Below, in pieces: positions 1 through 7,587 of a stretch of 28,347 nucleotides of DNA (positions are counted from its first letter, which is position 1; the number at the start of each line of letters is the position of its first letter). The stretch comes from a virus. The stretch is taken from IMG/VR virus record IMGVR_UViG_3300027777_000116, positions 1-28,347 of that record; one strand, 5' to 3'. Position numbers and translations under genes: made by a program. The notes under the pieces are model-generated. The model saw only the letters and a program-made list of their open reading frames with translations, had not been told where the DNA came from and did no database searches.

Positions 1-135
1 CGGGTCGAGGCGAAGCGTTGGATCGCCTCCAAGATGAAGCCCAAGGTCTACGGCGACAAGCTCGAACTCGAGGGAAATGGCGTCGTCGGCATCGCGATCC
101 AGGTCAATCTGACCCAGAACGGCGGCGATAAATGA
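1..135 (+). CDS. terS: Terminase small subunit, C-terminal end (partial)
   Basis: The window opens inside this gene; 44 codons remain before the TGA stop. The start of the fragment reads RVEAKRWIASKMKPKVYGDK, the conserved C-terminal signature of small terminase subunits of the Sf6 type, where R(V/D)xxKWxAxKxxPKxYGD precedes a short variable tail. The small subunit binds the packaging start on phage DNA and brings in the large subunit. The large terminase gene about 330 bases downstream supports the call. The stop overlaps the next ATG as ATGA. The DNA-binding N-terminus lies outside the window, so its fold cannot be checked. Confidence 0.75.
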   Translation, partial: RVEAKRWIASKMKPKVYGDKLELEGNGVVGIAIQVNLTQNGGDK

Positions 136-470
136 CCGCTTTGGAGAAAAAGCTGGAGAAAGCCCCCTGCCGTCCCAGCAATAACAACGACTTGGAGGCT
201 AGAACCATCTGCTCAGAAGACAGATGTTCATCCGGCGGCGGCATCCTGATCGCCATCCTCGCCCCGTTCATCCTCCCTTTCGCGGTGCTCGCCGGGGCGC
301 TGGCCGCTGCCTGGCGAGCCGCCTCGGCCCAGCTTTCAAGGTGGCGCTCAAGATCGAGGGCCGGGGGGGTGGGGGGGGCGAACGCCGGGCGGCGGCGAGT
401 GGGCTCCCCCTTCCCACCTAAAACTGGTCAAAAAATATCTGCCGTCCTCCCACCTTGGGGGCGTTCTTGA
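132..470 (+). CDS. Small putative membrane protein between the terminase genes
   Basis: An ORF of 112 codons whose ATG overlaps the TGA of the small terminase (ATGA), an arrangement typical of translational coupling. Residues about 36-60 (starting GGILIAILAPFILPFAVLAG) look like one transmembrane segment, followed by an Arg/Ser-rich stretch. The last 40 codons are low-complexity Gly/Arg/Pro and cross G-tracts near 360-380, so the C-terminus looks less protein-like. It overlaps the likely start of the large terminase by 4 bases. I do not recognise a family. It may be a real accessory gene, or an open frame over a packaging-site spacer. The coupled start and the hydrophobic segment favour a gene. 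Confidence 0.4.
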   Translation: MTALEKKLEKAPCRPSNNNDLEARTICSEDRCSSGGGILIAILAPFILPFAVLAGALAAAWRAASAQLSRWRSRSRAGGVGGANAGRRRVGSPFPPKTGQKISAVLPPWGRS

Positions 471-1864
471 GCAACGTGATCGCGATCAACTACACGCCTC
501 CCGGCCCTGTTGTGAACAGCTTCCTATTATCTGACGCTTTTTTCCGTGGGCTCATGGGACCGTTCGGCTCCGGCAAGTCCACCGCCTGCATCATCGAGAT
601 CCTGCGTCGTGCGTCGGAGCAACGCATCGGCACGAACGGCAAGCGCAACAGCCGCTGGGCGATCATTCGCAACAGCTACCCCGAGCTGAAGACGACGACC
701 ATCAAATCCTGGCACCAGTGGGTTCCTGCGTCGGTTGGGCGTTGGATCGACCAGGGTCCGCCGTCCCACCGTATTACTGAGGGCGATCTTGATCTCGAGG
801 TAATTTTTCTGGCGCTCGACCGCCCCGACGACATCTCGAAGCTCCTGTCGATGGAGCTGACGGGCGCCTGGTGCAATGAGGCGCGAGAGATCCCCAAGCA
901 GGTGCTTGATGGCCTGACGGGCCGCGTCGGTCGTTTCCCATCTGTGATGATGGGCGGGTGCGAGTGGTCTGGAATTATTTGCGATACCAATCCGCCTGAC
1001 AACGATCACTGGTGGTATCGGATGGCTGAGGAGGAGAAGCCTCTGGGCTGGGATTTTTTTAGACAGCCTGGCGGTTTGGAGGCGAATGCGGAGAACGTCG
1101 AGAATCTCCCTGTCGATTATTATAAGCGCCAGCTTGCGGGCAAAGACGATGATTGGATAAATGTTTATGTCCACGGCCAGTATGGTTTTGTGCGCGACGG
1201 CAAGCCTGTCTATCCGGAGTTCAAGGACCGGGTGCATGTCCGCGAGTTCGACATCATCGAAAAGTGGCCGATTTATATTGGGATTGATTTCGGGCTGACG
1301 CCTGCTGCGGTATTTGGTCAGAAGTCCCCGATGGGTCAGTGGCGCTGGCATAGCGAACTGGTGACGCAAGACATGGGTGCGAAGCGTTTCACTGAGCTGC
1401 TGCGCGCTGCGATGCACGAGCGTTATCCTGGATTTACATTTGCGTCGATCACTGGCGACCCCGCTGGCATGGGGCGTTCGCAGACTGATGAGACGACGCC
1501 GTTTCAGATCTTACAGGCTGGTGGCGTGATGGCTCGTCCTGCGCCCACTAACGATTTCATGAAGCGCCGGGAGTCGGTTGCTATGTGCTTGTCCCGTTTG
1601 ATCGACGGCGAGCCTGGTCTTTTAGTTCATCCGTCTTGCACGATGCTCCGCAAGGCGATGGGTGGTGGGTATGCGTACAAGCGTATCCAGGTGAGTGGTG
1701 AGGAGCGTTACCGTGATGTTCCGGACAAGGGTCATTACAGCCATGTGGCTGAGGCGGGTCAGTATATGTTGATGGGTGCTGGCGAAGCCAGGACGTTAGT
1801 TAAGCGCGATCGGCAGATGTCGGATCGTAAATCTGTGGCGACCGTGGAGTACGCGGTCATATAG
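467..1864 (+). CDS. terL: Terminase large subunit (packaging ATPase/nuclease)
   Basis: This is the motor ATPase and nuclease that packages phage DNA through the portal. From a TTG start at 467 the protein is 465 aa, normal for the family. The Walker A motif is GPFGSGKST (residues about 31-39). A Walker B-like segment, LTGAWCNEAREIP, follows about 100 residues later with its acidic pair. The C-terminal nuclease domain begins at YIGIDFGLTPAAVFG, where the Asp is a metal ligand, and continues to GDPAGMGRSQTDE. The 467 start is chosen because a GGGGG run sits 5 bases upstream; TTG at 455 lacks a ribosome site, and GTG at 476 is another possibility. Codon use is richer in T-ending codons than the downstream ejection genes, suggesting mosaic origin. 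Confidence 0.9.
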   Translation: MSNVIAINYTPPGPVVNSFLLSDAFFRGLMGPFGSGKSTACIIEILRRASEQRIGTNGKRNSRWAIIRNSYPELKTTTIKSWHQWVPASVGRWIDQGPPSHRITEGDLDLEVIFLALDRPDDISKLLSMELTGAWCNEAREIPKQVLDGLTGRVGRFPSVMMGGCEWSGIICDTNPPDNDHWWYRMAEEEKPLGWDFFRQPGGLEANAENVENLPVDYYKRQLAGKDDDWINVYVHGQYGFVRDGKPVYPEFKDRVHVREFDIIEKWPIYIGIDFGLTPAAVFGQKSPMGQWRWHSELVTQDMGAKRFTELLRAAMHERYPGFTFASITGDPAGMGRSQTDETTPFQILQAGGVMARPAPTNDFMKRRESVAMCLSRLIDGEPGLLVHPSCTMLRKAMGGGYAYKRIQVSGEERYRDVPDKGHYSHVAEAGQYMLMGAGEARTLVKRDRQMSDRKSVATVEYAVI

Positions 1865-1877
1865 AGGGAATGAAAAC

Positions 1878-2093
1878 ATGGGTGGTTTGTTTGGTGGCGG
1901 CGCTCCTACGATTCCTCCTCCTGTTGTTCCTCCGGCTCCTGTACCGGCTCCGACGATTGATGCGGCTCGACAATCGCAACAGGCGAATGATGTCACCTAT
2001 GCGCGCAAGGGCCGTGCTGCGAGCATCTTGACGAGTTCGACGGGCGATCTGGCGACGCCTACGACATCCACGAAGACACTTCTCGGAATGTAA
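1878..2093 (+). CDS. Small Gly/Pro-rich protein, copy 1 of a tandem pair
   Basis: A 71-aa protein starting MGGLFGGGAPTIPPP, followed by a Pro-rich linker and a conserved tail ending TSTKTLLGM. Small proteins with an MGG-F-GG start and a (K)TLLG end commonly sit between the large terminase and the connector in T7-like phages of Proteobacteria, but their function is not established. A GAGGGAA ribosome site lies about 10 bases before the ATG. The next gene is a diverged duplicate: the last 22 residues match at all but about two positions, while the N-terminal Pro-rich region differs more. No membrane segment or enzymatic motif is seen. A role in head assembly or portal placement is guessed from position only. 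Confidence 0.75.
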   Translation: MGGLFGGGAPTIPPPVVPPAPVPAPTIDAARQSQQANDVTYARKGRAASILTSSTGDLATPTTSTKTLLGM

Positions 2094-2145
2094 TGGCTCA
2101 AGATTCGGTTTTGGAATGGACGCTTCAAATAGAAGGACTGAACTA

Positions 2146-2370
2146 ATGGGTGGTTTCTTTGGTGGTATTACTCCACAAAATATCGTCCATCAGGTTCCTC
2201 CTCCTGCTCCGGCTTCTGTAGCAGCTCCGACGATTGATTCGACGCGACAATCGCAACAGGCGAATGATGCCTCTGCTGGCCGTCAGGGCCGTGCAGCGAG
2301 CATCTTGACGAATGCGACGGGTGATTTAGCGACGCCTACGACATCCACGAAGACACTTCTCGGGATGTAA
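2146..2370 (+). CDS. Small Gly/Pro-rich protein, copy 2 of a tandem pair
   Basis: A 74-aa paralogue of the preceding gene, starting MGGFFGGITPQNIV and ending in the same tail, TSTKTLLGM. The ATG at 2146 is preferred because AGAAGG precedes it at good spacing. An in-frame ATG at 2116 would add MDASNRRTEL; that extension resembles the portal start (MDAQDKV) and is explained as a leftover of the duplication. Both copies are intact, so both are probably translated. Function is unknown. The differences lie in the N-terminal Pro-rich linker, and the C-terminal half is nearly identical, suggesting that the C-terminus carries the conserved interaction. Confidence 0.7.
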   Translation: MGGFFGGITPQNIVHQVPPPAPASVAAPTIDSTRQSQQANDASAGRQGRAASILTNATGDLATPTTSTKTLLGM

Positions 2371-2392
2371 TTGTTCAGGATTGGGGTTTGGA

Positions 2393-4054
2393 ATGGACGC
2401 TCAAGATAAAGTCACGGGGTTACTCAAGCGGTTCGCCGAGATGGAATCGGGTCGCGCTGTTTTCAATGCTCACTGGCGAGAGATCGCCGAGCGCATTATG
2501 CCGCGCTCTGATTACTTTCAGATCAATCGCCAGCCTGGTGACAAGCACACGGAGAAGATCTTCGACAACACTGCGACGCTGGCCCTCGATCGCTTTGGTG
2601 CTGCGATGGAGTCGATGCTAACGCCACGAACTAAGCGGTGGCATGAGTTATATACGACTGATCCCGATCTGATGAAGAACGCCGAGGTGCAAACTTATCT
2701 CGATGCAGTGACGGATGAGTTGTTTCAATGCCGCTATTCTCCGAAAGCAAACTTCGCGTCGCAAGCTCATGAGGTGTATTTGTCTCTCGGTGCGTTTGGT
2801 ACTGGTGCAATGTATATTGATGACCTGGTGGGGCATGGGATCAGGTATAGGTCAATCCACCTTTCAGAAATATATATTCAGGAAAACCATCAAGGCATCA
2901 TCGACACGGTGTTTCGTAAGTTTCTACTGACGGCCCGACAGGCTGTGCAGAAATTTGGTGCGAAGAACGTCGATGAGAAGACGCTCGATAAGGCTGAGAA
3001 GAATCCGGATGGCACGTTGGAATATATCCACACGGTTCATCCTAATACCGATCAGCTTTACGGACGCAAGGATTACAAGGGTATGCCCTGGTACTCTTGT
3101 TATATCGCTTTGGAGGGCCGCAAGATAATCTCCGAGGGCGGTTACAATGCGATGCCCTATGTTGTGGGTCGCTATGTGACCGGGCCGAAAGAGATCTATG
3201 GCCGTTCTCCCGCGATGACCGTCCTGGCTGATGTCAAGATGCTGAATGAAATGTCGAAGACTGTCATCCGTGCGGCGCATAAAATTGTCGATCCGCCTTT
3301 GCTGCTTCAGGAAGACGGGGCTCTTGCCGCCTTCGATCTTCGACCCGGTGCTTTGAACTATGGCGGCGTGTCGGACCAGGGCAACCAGTTAGTCCACGCT
3401 CTTCAGACCGGGGCGCGTATCGACATTGGCCTTGATATGATGGAGCAGCGCCGCAAGACGATCAACGATGCGTTCCTGGTGACGCTGTTTCAGATCCTGG
3501 TGGAGACGCCAGAGATGACGGCGACCGAGGCTATGTTGCGGGCGCAGGAAAAGGGTGCGTTGCTGGCTCCCACGATGGGGCGGCAACAGAGTGAGTTTCT
3601 GGGGCCGATGATCGAGCGTGAGATCGACATCCTGTCCAGGGCGGGCGTTCTGCCGCCGATGCCTGATGTGCTGCGTCGGGCTGGGGGGATGATCGAGATC
3701 CAGTATCAGTCTCCGCTCAACAAGGCGCAGCGGGCTGAGGAGGGTGTCGCGATTCTGCGGACGCTCCAGGCGATCACGCCACTGGCGCAGATCGACGCGA
3801 CGGTGATGCAGGTCTTCGACCCCGAGGCGATTGTGCGTGAGTTGGCCTCGATCAACGGTGTGCCTCAGCGAGTGCTGCGGAGCCCCGAGGTTATCGCGGG
3901 CATGAAGGCCCAGGCGAGCCAGGCCGCAGCGGCCCAGCAGCTCCTCCAGGCGGCTCCTGTGGCGTCTGGTGTGGTGAAGGATCTGATGCAGTCGCAGAGC
4001 TTGGCGGCGTCCGCGCCCAACCAGCAAGCGGCGAACATGTTCGCACAACAATGA
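2393..4054 (+). CDS. Portal (head-tail connector), T7 gp8-like
   Basis: This is the dodecameric connector at the capsid vertex through which DNA passes and to which the tail attaches. The 553-aa protein has the length and signatures of the T7-type connector family (PF12236): an N-terminal WREIAERIMPRSDYF; then SQAHEVYLSLGAFGTGAMY; then the core YVTGPKEIYGRSPAMTVLAD and KMLNEMSKTVIRAAHKIVD with PPLLL; and a C-terminal Gln/Ala-rich tail (from about residue 505). The ATG at 2393 is chosen over TTG at 2381 because a GGGG run stands 7 bases upstream and because the duplicated upstream copy preserves the same ATG. Next to the terminase and scaffold genes, it belongs to the head module. Confidence 0.92.
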   Translation: MDAQDKVTGLLKRFAEMESGRAVFNAHWREIAERIMPRSDYFQINRQPGDKHTEKIFDNTATLALDRFGAAMESMLTPRTKRWHELYTTDPDLMKNAEVQTYLDAVTDELFQCRYSPKANFASQAHEVYLSLGAFGTGAMYIDDLVGHGIRYRSIHLSEIYIQENHQGIIDTVFRKFLLTARQAVQKFGAKNVDEKTLDKAEKNPDGTLEYIHTVHPNTDQLYGRKDYKGMPWYSCYIALEGRKIISEGGYNAMPYVVGRYVTGPKEIYGRSPAMTVLADVKMLNEMSKTVIRAAHKIVDPPLLLQEDGALAAFDLRPGALNYGGVSDQGNQLVHALQTGARIDIGLDMMEQRRKTINDAFLVTLFQILVETPEMTATEAMLRAQEKGALLAPTMGRQQSEFLGPMIEREIDILSRAGVLPPMPDVLRRAGGMIEIQYQSPLNKAQRAEEGVAILRTLQAITPLAQIDATVMQVFDPEAIVRELASINGVPQRVLRSPEVIAGMKAQASQAAAAQQLLQAAPVASGVVKDLMQSQSLAASAPNQQAANMFAQQ

Positions 4055-4062
4055 GGTAGCGC

Positions 4063-4362
4063 GTGATTAGTCGATTAACGGATGCCGTCCGCAATGTTCT
4101 GAGCCGCAAGCAGTCTTACCGGCGCACGTTCATGAACGACCAGGGGGATCTGACCAGGGACGGCGAGGTGGTGCTGGCGGATCTTCGCCGGTTCTGCCGC
4201 GCCTCCTCCAGCACGGCGATAGTCTCGCCGATCTCCAAAACGATCGACCCGCTGGCGATGGCGATGGCCGAGGGGCGGCGGGAGGTGTTCCTCCGCGTCG
4301 CGGCCCATCTCTATATCAACGAAAAACAAGTGTTCAGTCTCACAGATGAGGACAAGCTATGA
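4063..4362 (+). CDS. Bbp19-like small phage protein
   Basis: A 99-aa protein with the features of the Bbp19-like family found beside the connector in BPP-1-type podoviruses: a basic N-terminal YRRTFMNDQGDL, VLADLRRFCRAS, and a C-terminal EGRREVFLRVAAHL helix. The start is GTG at 4063, with GAGGTA upstream overlapping the end of the portal gene. The stop TGA overlaps the ATG of the scaffold gene (ATGA), so the two are probably translationally coupled. The molecular role is not established; the conserved position between connector and scaffold suggests head assembly. No membrane or signal segments are seen. Confidence 0.7.
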   Translation: MISRLTDAVRNVLSRKQSYRRTFMNDQGDLTRDGEVVLADLRRFCRASSSTAIVSPISKTIDPLAMAMAEGRREVFLRVAAHLYINEKQVFSLTDEDKL

Positions 4363-5234
4363 GTGATGCAGGATCAGCGACAGCGATGCTTTCCGCCGAG
4401 GCGGCTCCCCCACCGGCTGACCAGGGCCAGGCCTCCGGCCAGGTGGTCGGCGGCGACCAGGGTACTCCACCCCCTGCCCCGGCACCTGGTGGCGACAACT
4501 GGTATGCCAAGGTCACGGACGCAGACCTGCGCGGCTATATAGAGAACAAGGGCTGGAAAGATCCGGCTGACGTTGCGACCGGCTACAGGAACCTCGAGAA
4601 GCTGGTCGGCTCCGAGAAGGTGCCGCTCCCGAAGAACAGCGAGGATCTCGAGGGCTGGAACCGGGTCTATGACAGCCTGGGGCGCCCAAAGACCGCCGAG
4701 GACTACAAGCTCCCCGTCCCCGAGGGCGACCCCGGCACGTTTGCCAAGGCGGCGGCGGCTGAGTTTCATAAAGCCGGGATCTCGCAGGGCCAGGCTGACA
4801 AGCTCTCCGCCTGGTGGAACCAGACCCAGACGGCCAAGATGCAGGAATTCCAGCAACAGGCATCCCAGAAGGCCGAGGCCGATGTGTCGGCGGTGCGCGC
4901 CGAGTGGGGCGGCGCATATGCCGAGAACCTGGAGCTGGGGCGCCGGGCCGCTCGAGAGTTTGGGCTGGACGGGGCGAAGCTCTCGGCGATGGAGAACGGG
5001 CTGGGCACGGGCGAGATGCTGCGGCTCCTGGCGAAGATCGGGCGGGCCACCACCGAGCACGGCTTCGAAGGCGGCAAGACCAGCGGCTCGTTCGGGATGA
5101 CGCCTGACGCGGCGAAAAACCAGATCTCCACCCTCCAGGGGGATCGCGAGTGGGCGTCGAAGTATATCAACGGGAATGCTGACGCTCGGGCTGAGATGTC
5201 CAGGTTGATGGCGCTCGCCTATCCGGAAAGTTGA
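4359..5234 (+). CDS. Capsid assembly scaffolding protein
   Basis: A 291-aa acidic protein with a long disordered N-terminus rich in Ala, Pro, Gly and Gln (residues 1-45), the motif WYAKVTDADLRGYIENKGW (about 47-65), then PADVATGYRNLEKLVG. This N-terminal pattern, with helical Gln/Lys/Glu-rich middle and KIGRATTEHGF near the C-terminus, is typical of scaffold (capsid assembly) proteins of podoviruses that lie just before the major capsid gene. Scaffold guides capsid subunits into a prohead and then leaves. The ATG overlaps the previous stop (ATGA). No protease motif is seen, so the scaffold is probably released without an encoded maturation protease. Confidence 0.8.
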   Translation: MSDAGSATAMLSAEAAPPPADQGQASGQVVGGDQGTPPPAPAPGGDNWYAKVTDADLRGYIENKGWKDPADVATGYRNLEKLVGSEKVPLPKNSEDLEGWNRVYDSLGRPKTAEDYKLPVPEGDPGTFAKAAAAEFHKAGISQGQADKLSAWWNQTQTAKMQEFQQQASQKAEADVSAVRAEWGGAYAENLELGRRAAREFGLDGAKLSAMENGLGTGEMLRLLAKIGRATTEHGFEGGKTSGSFGMTPDAAKNQISTLQGDREWASKYINGNADARAEMSRLMALAYPES

Positions 5235-5238
5235 TCTG

Positions 5239-5505
5239 ATGGCTAATCCGGTGTACAAGACACATAACGGAGGCGATCTAAGGCTCGAGTGCCTCAAGCT
5301 TGCCTGCCGCCCTGGCCTGGGGCCGTCGGAGATTACAGCAATCGCCGATCATTATCTGGGCTGGATCGTAGACCGGGGAACCCGTCGCGGGTCCGGACAC
5401 AGTGACGAGCCTCGGGCAAGCCCTTCGAGCCCCGATGACAGCCGGAAAGACGGCGACGACGACGAGGCCCCGGTCACGCGGACAAGCCCAAAGAAGATCC
5501 TCTGA
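5239..5505 (+). CDS. Hypothetical small protein between scaffold and capsid
   Basis: An 88-aa protein with a short helical N-terminal half (DLRLECLKLACRPGLGPSEI, then ADHYLGWI) and a disordered, charged C-terminal half rich in Ser, Asp, Arg and Pro. A GGAAAG ribosome site sits about 9 bases before the ATG. Small proteins with an LRLEalKLA...YL pattern are common near the scaffold and capsid genes of such phages, without known function. It does not resemble a decoration protein and has no membrane segment. Placement in the head module is the only clue to its role. Confidence 0.6.
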   Translation: MANPVYKTHNGGDLRLECLKLACRPGLGPSEITAIADHYLGWIVDRGTRRGSGHSDEPRASPSSPDDSRKDGDDDEAPVTRTSPKKIL

Positions 5506-5529
5506 TCCTCACATTTTGGAGCTTTCCCC

Positions 5530-6486
5530 ATGTCCGTCAACGTCTCAACAGCCTTCGTCCAACAGTATTCTGCCAATGTGCAGATGCTTCTCCAGCAGCA
5601 GGGCTCCCGCCTTCGCAGCACCGTCACCTCGCTCCAGTTTCAGGGCAAGGCCGCTTCGATGGCCGAGCAGTTCGGCTCCGTGTCGCCTGTTCGGAATCAG
5701 TCGCGTCACTCTGATACGCCGCTGATCTCGACCCCCCAGGACAAAAGATGGATTTATCCCAACGATTACGATTGGGCTGATCTGATCGACAACCAGGATA
5801 AGCTGCGGATGCTGATCGACCCGACATCCAGCTATGCGATGGCTGGCGCTTGGGCGATGGGCCGCGCGATTGACGACGAGATCGTCAGCGGCATCCTGAA
5901 CTCGAACAACACTGGCGAGAACGGCACGACCACGACCGGCACCCTGTACGCCTACAACAGCAACTCTCAGTCTGTTGCGGCGACCACGGGCGCGTCGGCT
6001 GCGACCGGCCTTAACATCGCCAAGCTGCGCGCCGCCAAGCGCATCCTGCTCCAGGCTGAGGTTGATGTGGACAACGACCAGTTGTTCATGGCGATCACTG
6101 CCCGCCAGCATGATGATCTGCTGAACGAGGCGCAGGCGATCTCGCTCGAGTACAACAGCAAGCCGGTCCTGGTTGATGGTCGCATCAACTCCTTCATGGG
6201 GTTCAACTTCATCCACTCCGAGCGCATCCCTGGCGGCGCTTCGTTCAATACCGCCATCAACACCGCGATCGCTACCGGCTCCTCTGACGGCACCTACACG
6301 ACCGGCACCCGCTACATGGTCCCCTTCTGGGCCAAGTCGGGAATGGCGCTCGGCATGTGGAATGATGTCATGACCAGCATCGACCGCCGCCCTGACAAGC
6401 GGAACTCTTACCAGGTGTACGTCACCGGCACGTTCGGCGGCGCTCGCATGGAAGAGAAGAAAACCGGCCTCATCAACTGCGTCTAA
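5530..6486 (+). CDS. Major capsid protein
   Basis: A 318-aa protein with the profile of the phage capsid family of BPP-1-type podoviruses (PF19821-like). The N-terminus is helical and Gln-rich (VQQYSANVQMLLQQQGS), the middle has KRWIYPNDYDWADLIDNQDK and MAGAWAMGRAIDDEI, and the later part has AKLRAAKRILLQAEVDVDND, FMAITARQHDDLL and INSFMGFNFIHSERIP before a C-terminal basic patch, DRRPDKRNSYQVYV. The DDE-type helix and the FxFxxSERIP strand are what one expects of an HK97-fold shell subunit of this family. A GGAG motif precedes the ATG. It follows the scaffold and is probably the most abundant virion protein. Confidence 0.9.
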   Translation: MSVNVSTAFVQQYSANVQMLLQQQGSRLRSTVTSLQFQGKAASMAEQFGSVSPVRNQSRHSDTPLISTPQDKRWIYPNDYDWADLIDNQDKLRMLIDPTSSYAMAGAWAMGRAIDDEIVSGILNSNNTGENGTTTTGTLYAYNSNSQSVAATTGASAATGLNIAKLRAAKRILLQAEVDVDNDQLFMAITARQHDDLLNEAQAISLEYNSKPVLVDGRINSFMGFNFIHSERIPGGASFNTAINTAIATGSSDGTYTTGTRYMVPFWAKSGMALGMWNDVMTSIDRRPDKRNSYQVYVTGTFGGARMEEKKTGLINCV

Positions 6487-6498
6487 GGAGCCCCCAAA

Positions 6499-6951
6499 AT
6501 GGCAACGTATCTTTCAAACGAACTGGCGGGCACCACAACCGGCACCACCACTGCCGCTGCGGTCGGCTACAAACCCCGCGCTACCGTGTACGGGGGCCGC
6601 GTAAAGCGGCTCCGCGCCACGATCACCCTGGCGACCCAGACCACCAGCGACATCCTTGCGCTGGGCAATCTGCCCGCTGGATCGGTGTTCGCGTATGGCG
6701 TCATCACCTCGACCGTTTCGCTCTCCACTTCGACCGTGGCGGTGGGGATCTCCGGCACGACGGGCAAATACCGCACCGCCGCGACGTTCACCGCGACCGA
6801 TACGCCGACGATGTTCGGCAATGCGGCCCAGGTGGCGGCGAGCGATGCGGGCTCGACCGCTGAGGAAGTTGTGATCGGGACCATCGCCACGGCGAGTTTG
6901 CCCGCCTCTGGCACCCTCATCATCGACCTCTACTACTCGATCCCGAGCTAA
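6499..6951 (+). CDS. Putative capsid cement/decoration protein
   Basis: A 150-aa Thr/Ala/Gly/Ser-rich, beta-type protein directly after the major capsid gene, with a strong AAGGAG ribosome site 8 bases before the ATG. The sequence has short alternating hydrophobic strands (RLRATITLATQTTSDILALG, VFAYGVITSTVSLSTSTVAV) and ends in LIIDLYYSIPS. Size, composition and position match decoration or cement proteins of BPP-1-like phages (Bbp16 type). The match is by position and style; no decisive motif is visible. The strong ribosome site implies high copy number, as expected for a shell component. Confidence 0.6.
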   Translation: MATYLSNELAGTTTGTTTAAAVGYKPRATVYGGRVKRLRATITLATQTTSDILALGNLPAGSVFAYGVITSTVSLSTSTVAVGISGTTGKYRTAATFTATDTPTMFGNAAQVAASDAGSTAEEVVIGTIATASLPASGTLIIDLYYSIPS

Positions 6952-6999
6952 GATTGGTGGGTGGAGGACGTAAAATCCTTCACCTTCCCAAGCCCCGGC

Positions 7000-7034
7000 G
7001 GGTGGCTGGCTTCGAGGCCGATCATCCGCCACCC
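7000..7034 (+). terminator. Stem-loop after the capsid genes (possible weak terminator or RNA-processing hairpin)
   Basis: GGGTGGC (7000-7006) pairs perfectly with GCCACCC (7028-7034) across a 21-base loop that could form a small inner GGC/GCC stem. It lies in the 104-base gap between the cement gene and the next small gene, the longest plus-strand gap among the structural genes. No U-run follows, so a classic intrinsic terminator is unlikely. It could lower read-through or protect the 3' end of capsid mRNA. This is inference from sequence alone. Confidence 0.3.
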
Positions 7035-7055
7035 AACCACACGGGAGTTTGAGAC

Positions 7056-7247
7056 ATGCCTACCTATTTCTTCGGCATCAATGACGGCGCTGGCTCGATG
7101 GGCAACATCACCGAAAGCGCGACCACCACCTCTAAGGACATCGAGGTGGTCATCAACACGACCGCGAATGTCCCGACCAAGACCGAGCTGCTCCTGGCGC
7201 TCGAGAAGCTTGAGGACTACATCACCACCGCCTCTAAGAACTGGTGA
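7056..7247 (+). CDS. Small conserved-type structural-region protein
   Basis: A 63-aa protein with a beta-strand start, MPTYFFGINDGAGSMGNIT, then SKDIEVVINTT and a C-terminal helix, ELLLALEKLEDYI. Proteins starting MPTYFFGxNxG with DxEVVxN and a LLAxEKL helix occur in head modules of related podoviruses, with no known function. A CGGGAG ribosome site precedes the ATG. The stop lies only 10 bases before the next ATG, so both are likely made from one message. No catalytic or membrane features are seen. Confidence 0.65.
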   Translation: MPTYFFGINDGAGSMGNITESATTTSKDIEVVINTTANVPTKTELLLALEKLEDYITTASKNW

Positions 7248-7257
7248 GGAGCGCGCC

Positions 7258-7575
7258 ATGTCACAGAAGCGCGGAGACGACAACTCCTACACCCTCCTTT
7301 CCAGCGGCTCCGCGACCGGGTCCACTACTGCAATTCGAGGCGGCGAATACATCGTTTTCTTCGACGGCACGATCGGCGGGGCCACCGTGGCGCTTCAGAT
7401 TCAATCGCCGTCTGGGACTTGGATGAGCGTTGAAGTTTTTACGGGGGCGGCTATCTCGTACACCGTTCTTCCGCGATCCCAGACGGGGGTTAATCTCCCC
7501 GCTGGAAATGTCCGCGCCGGTGTTATCGGCGGCTCGCCGAGCGGCTTAAACGTGTACCTGGTTGGTCTCGGCTAA
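7258..7575 (+). CDS. Small beta-rich virion-type protein
   Basis: A 105-aa protein beginning MSQKRGDDNSYTLLSSGSAT, then GGEYIVFFDGTIGGATVALQ, SPSGTWMSVEVFTG and SYTVLPRSQTGVNLPAGNV. The strand-and-turn pattern, with a Gly-Gly-Ala-Thr-Val strand and a Pro-Ala-Gly-hydrophobic turn, is typical of small Ig- or jelly-roll-like virion proteins. Function is not recognised. The ATG at 7258 is chosen because GAGGAG lies 6 bases upstream; the same frame stays open back to 6961, but that part overlaps the preceding real gene. It lies between the head genes and the gp11-like tail gene, so a head-completion or decoration role is possible. Confidence 0.65.
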   Translation: MSQKRGDDNSYTLLSSGSATGSTTAIRGGEYIVFFDGTIGGATVALQIQSPSGTWMSVEVFTGAAISYTVLPRSQTGVNLPAGNVRAGVIGGSPSGLNVYLVGLG

Positions 7576-7587
7576 CGGAGGCACAGC

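Larger units (their letters stand above)
1866..2401 (+). repeat. Imperfect tandem duplication of small gene plus portal start
   Basis: Two units of about 270 bases lie head to tail. Each contains the small Gly/Pro-rich gene, the spacer after its stop, and the beginning of the portal gene. After copy 1 the spacer reads TTTTGGAATGGACGCTTCAA (2110-2129). After copy 2 the matching stretch, GGTTTGGAATGGACGCTCAA, is the real portal start. The first unit therefore carries a fossil portal start that runs into copy 2 in frame. Divergence is concentrated in the Pro-rich linker, so the event is old enough for drift but both genes remain open. Confidence 0.8.

Noticed and set aside
527-1417. A 296-codon minus-strand open frame opposite the large terminase
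   Set aside because: The plus-strand frame carries Walker and nuclease motifs; the antisense frame has none.
4374-5297. A 307-codon minus-strand open frame
   Set aside because: It is a shadow of the scaffold gene; its composition is the reverse-strand pattern and it has no family-like motif.
6961-7257. An N-terminal extension of the small gene at 7258
   Set aside because: The extension overlaps the separate 63-aa gene in another frame and is Arg/Ser/Pro shadow sequence; GAGGAG before 7258 marks the real start.
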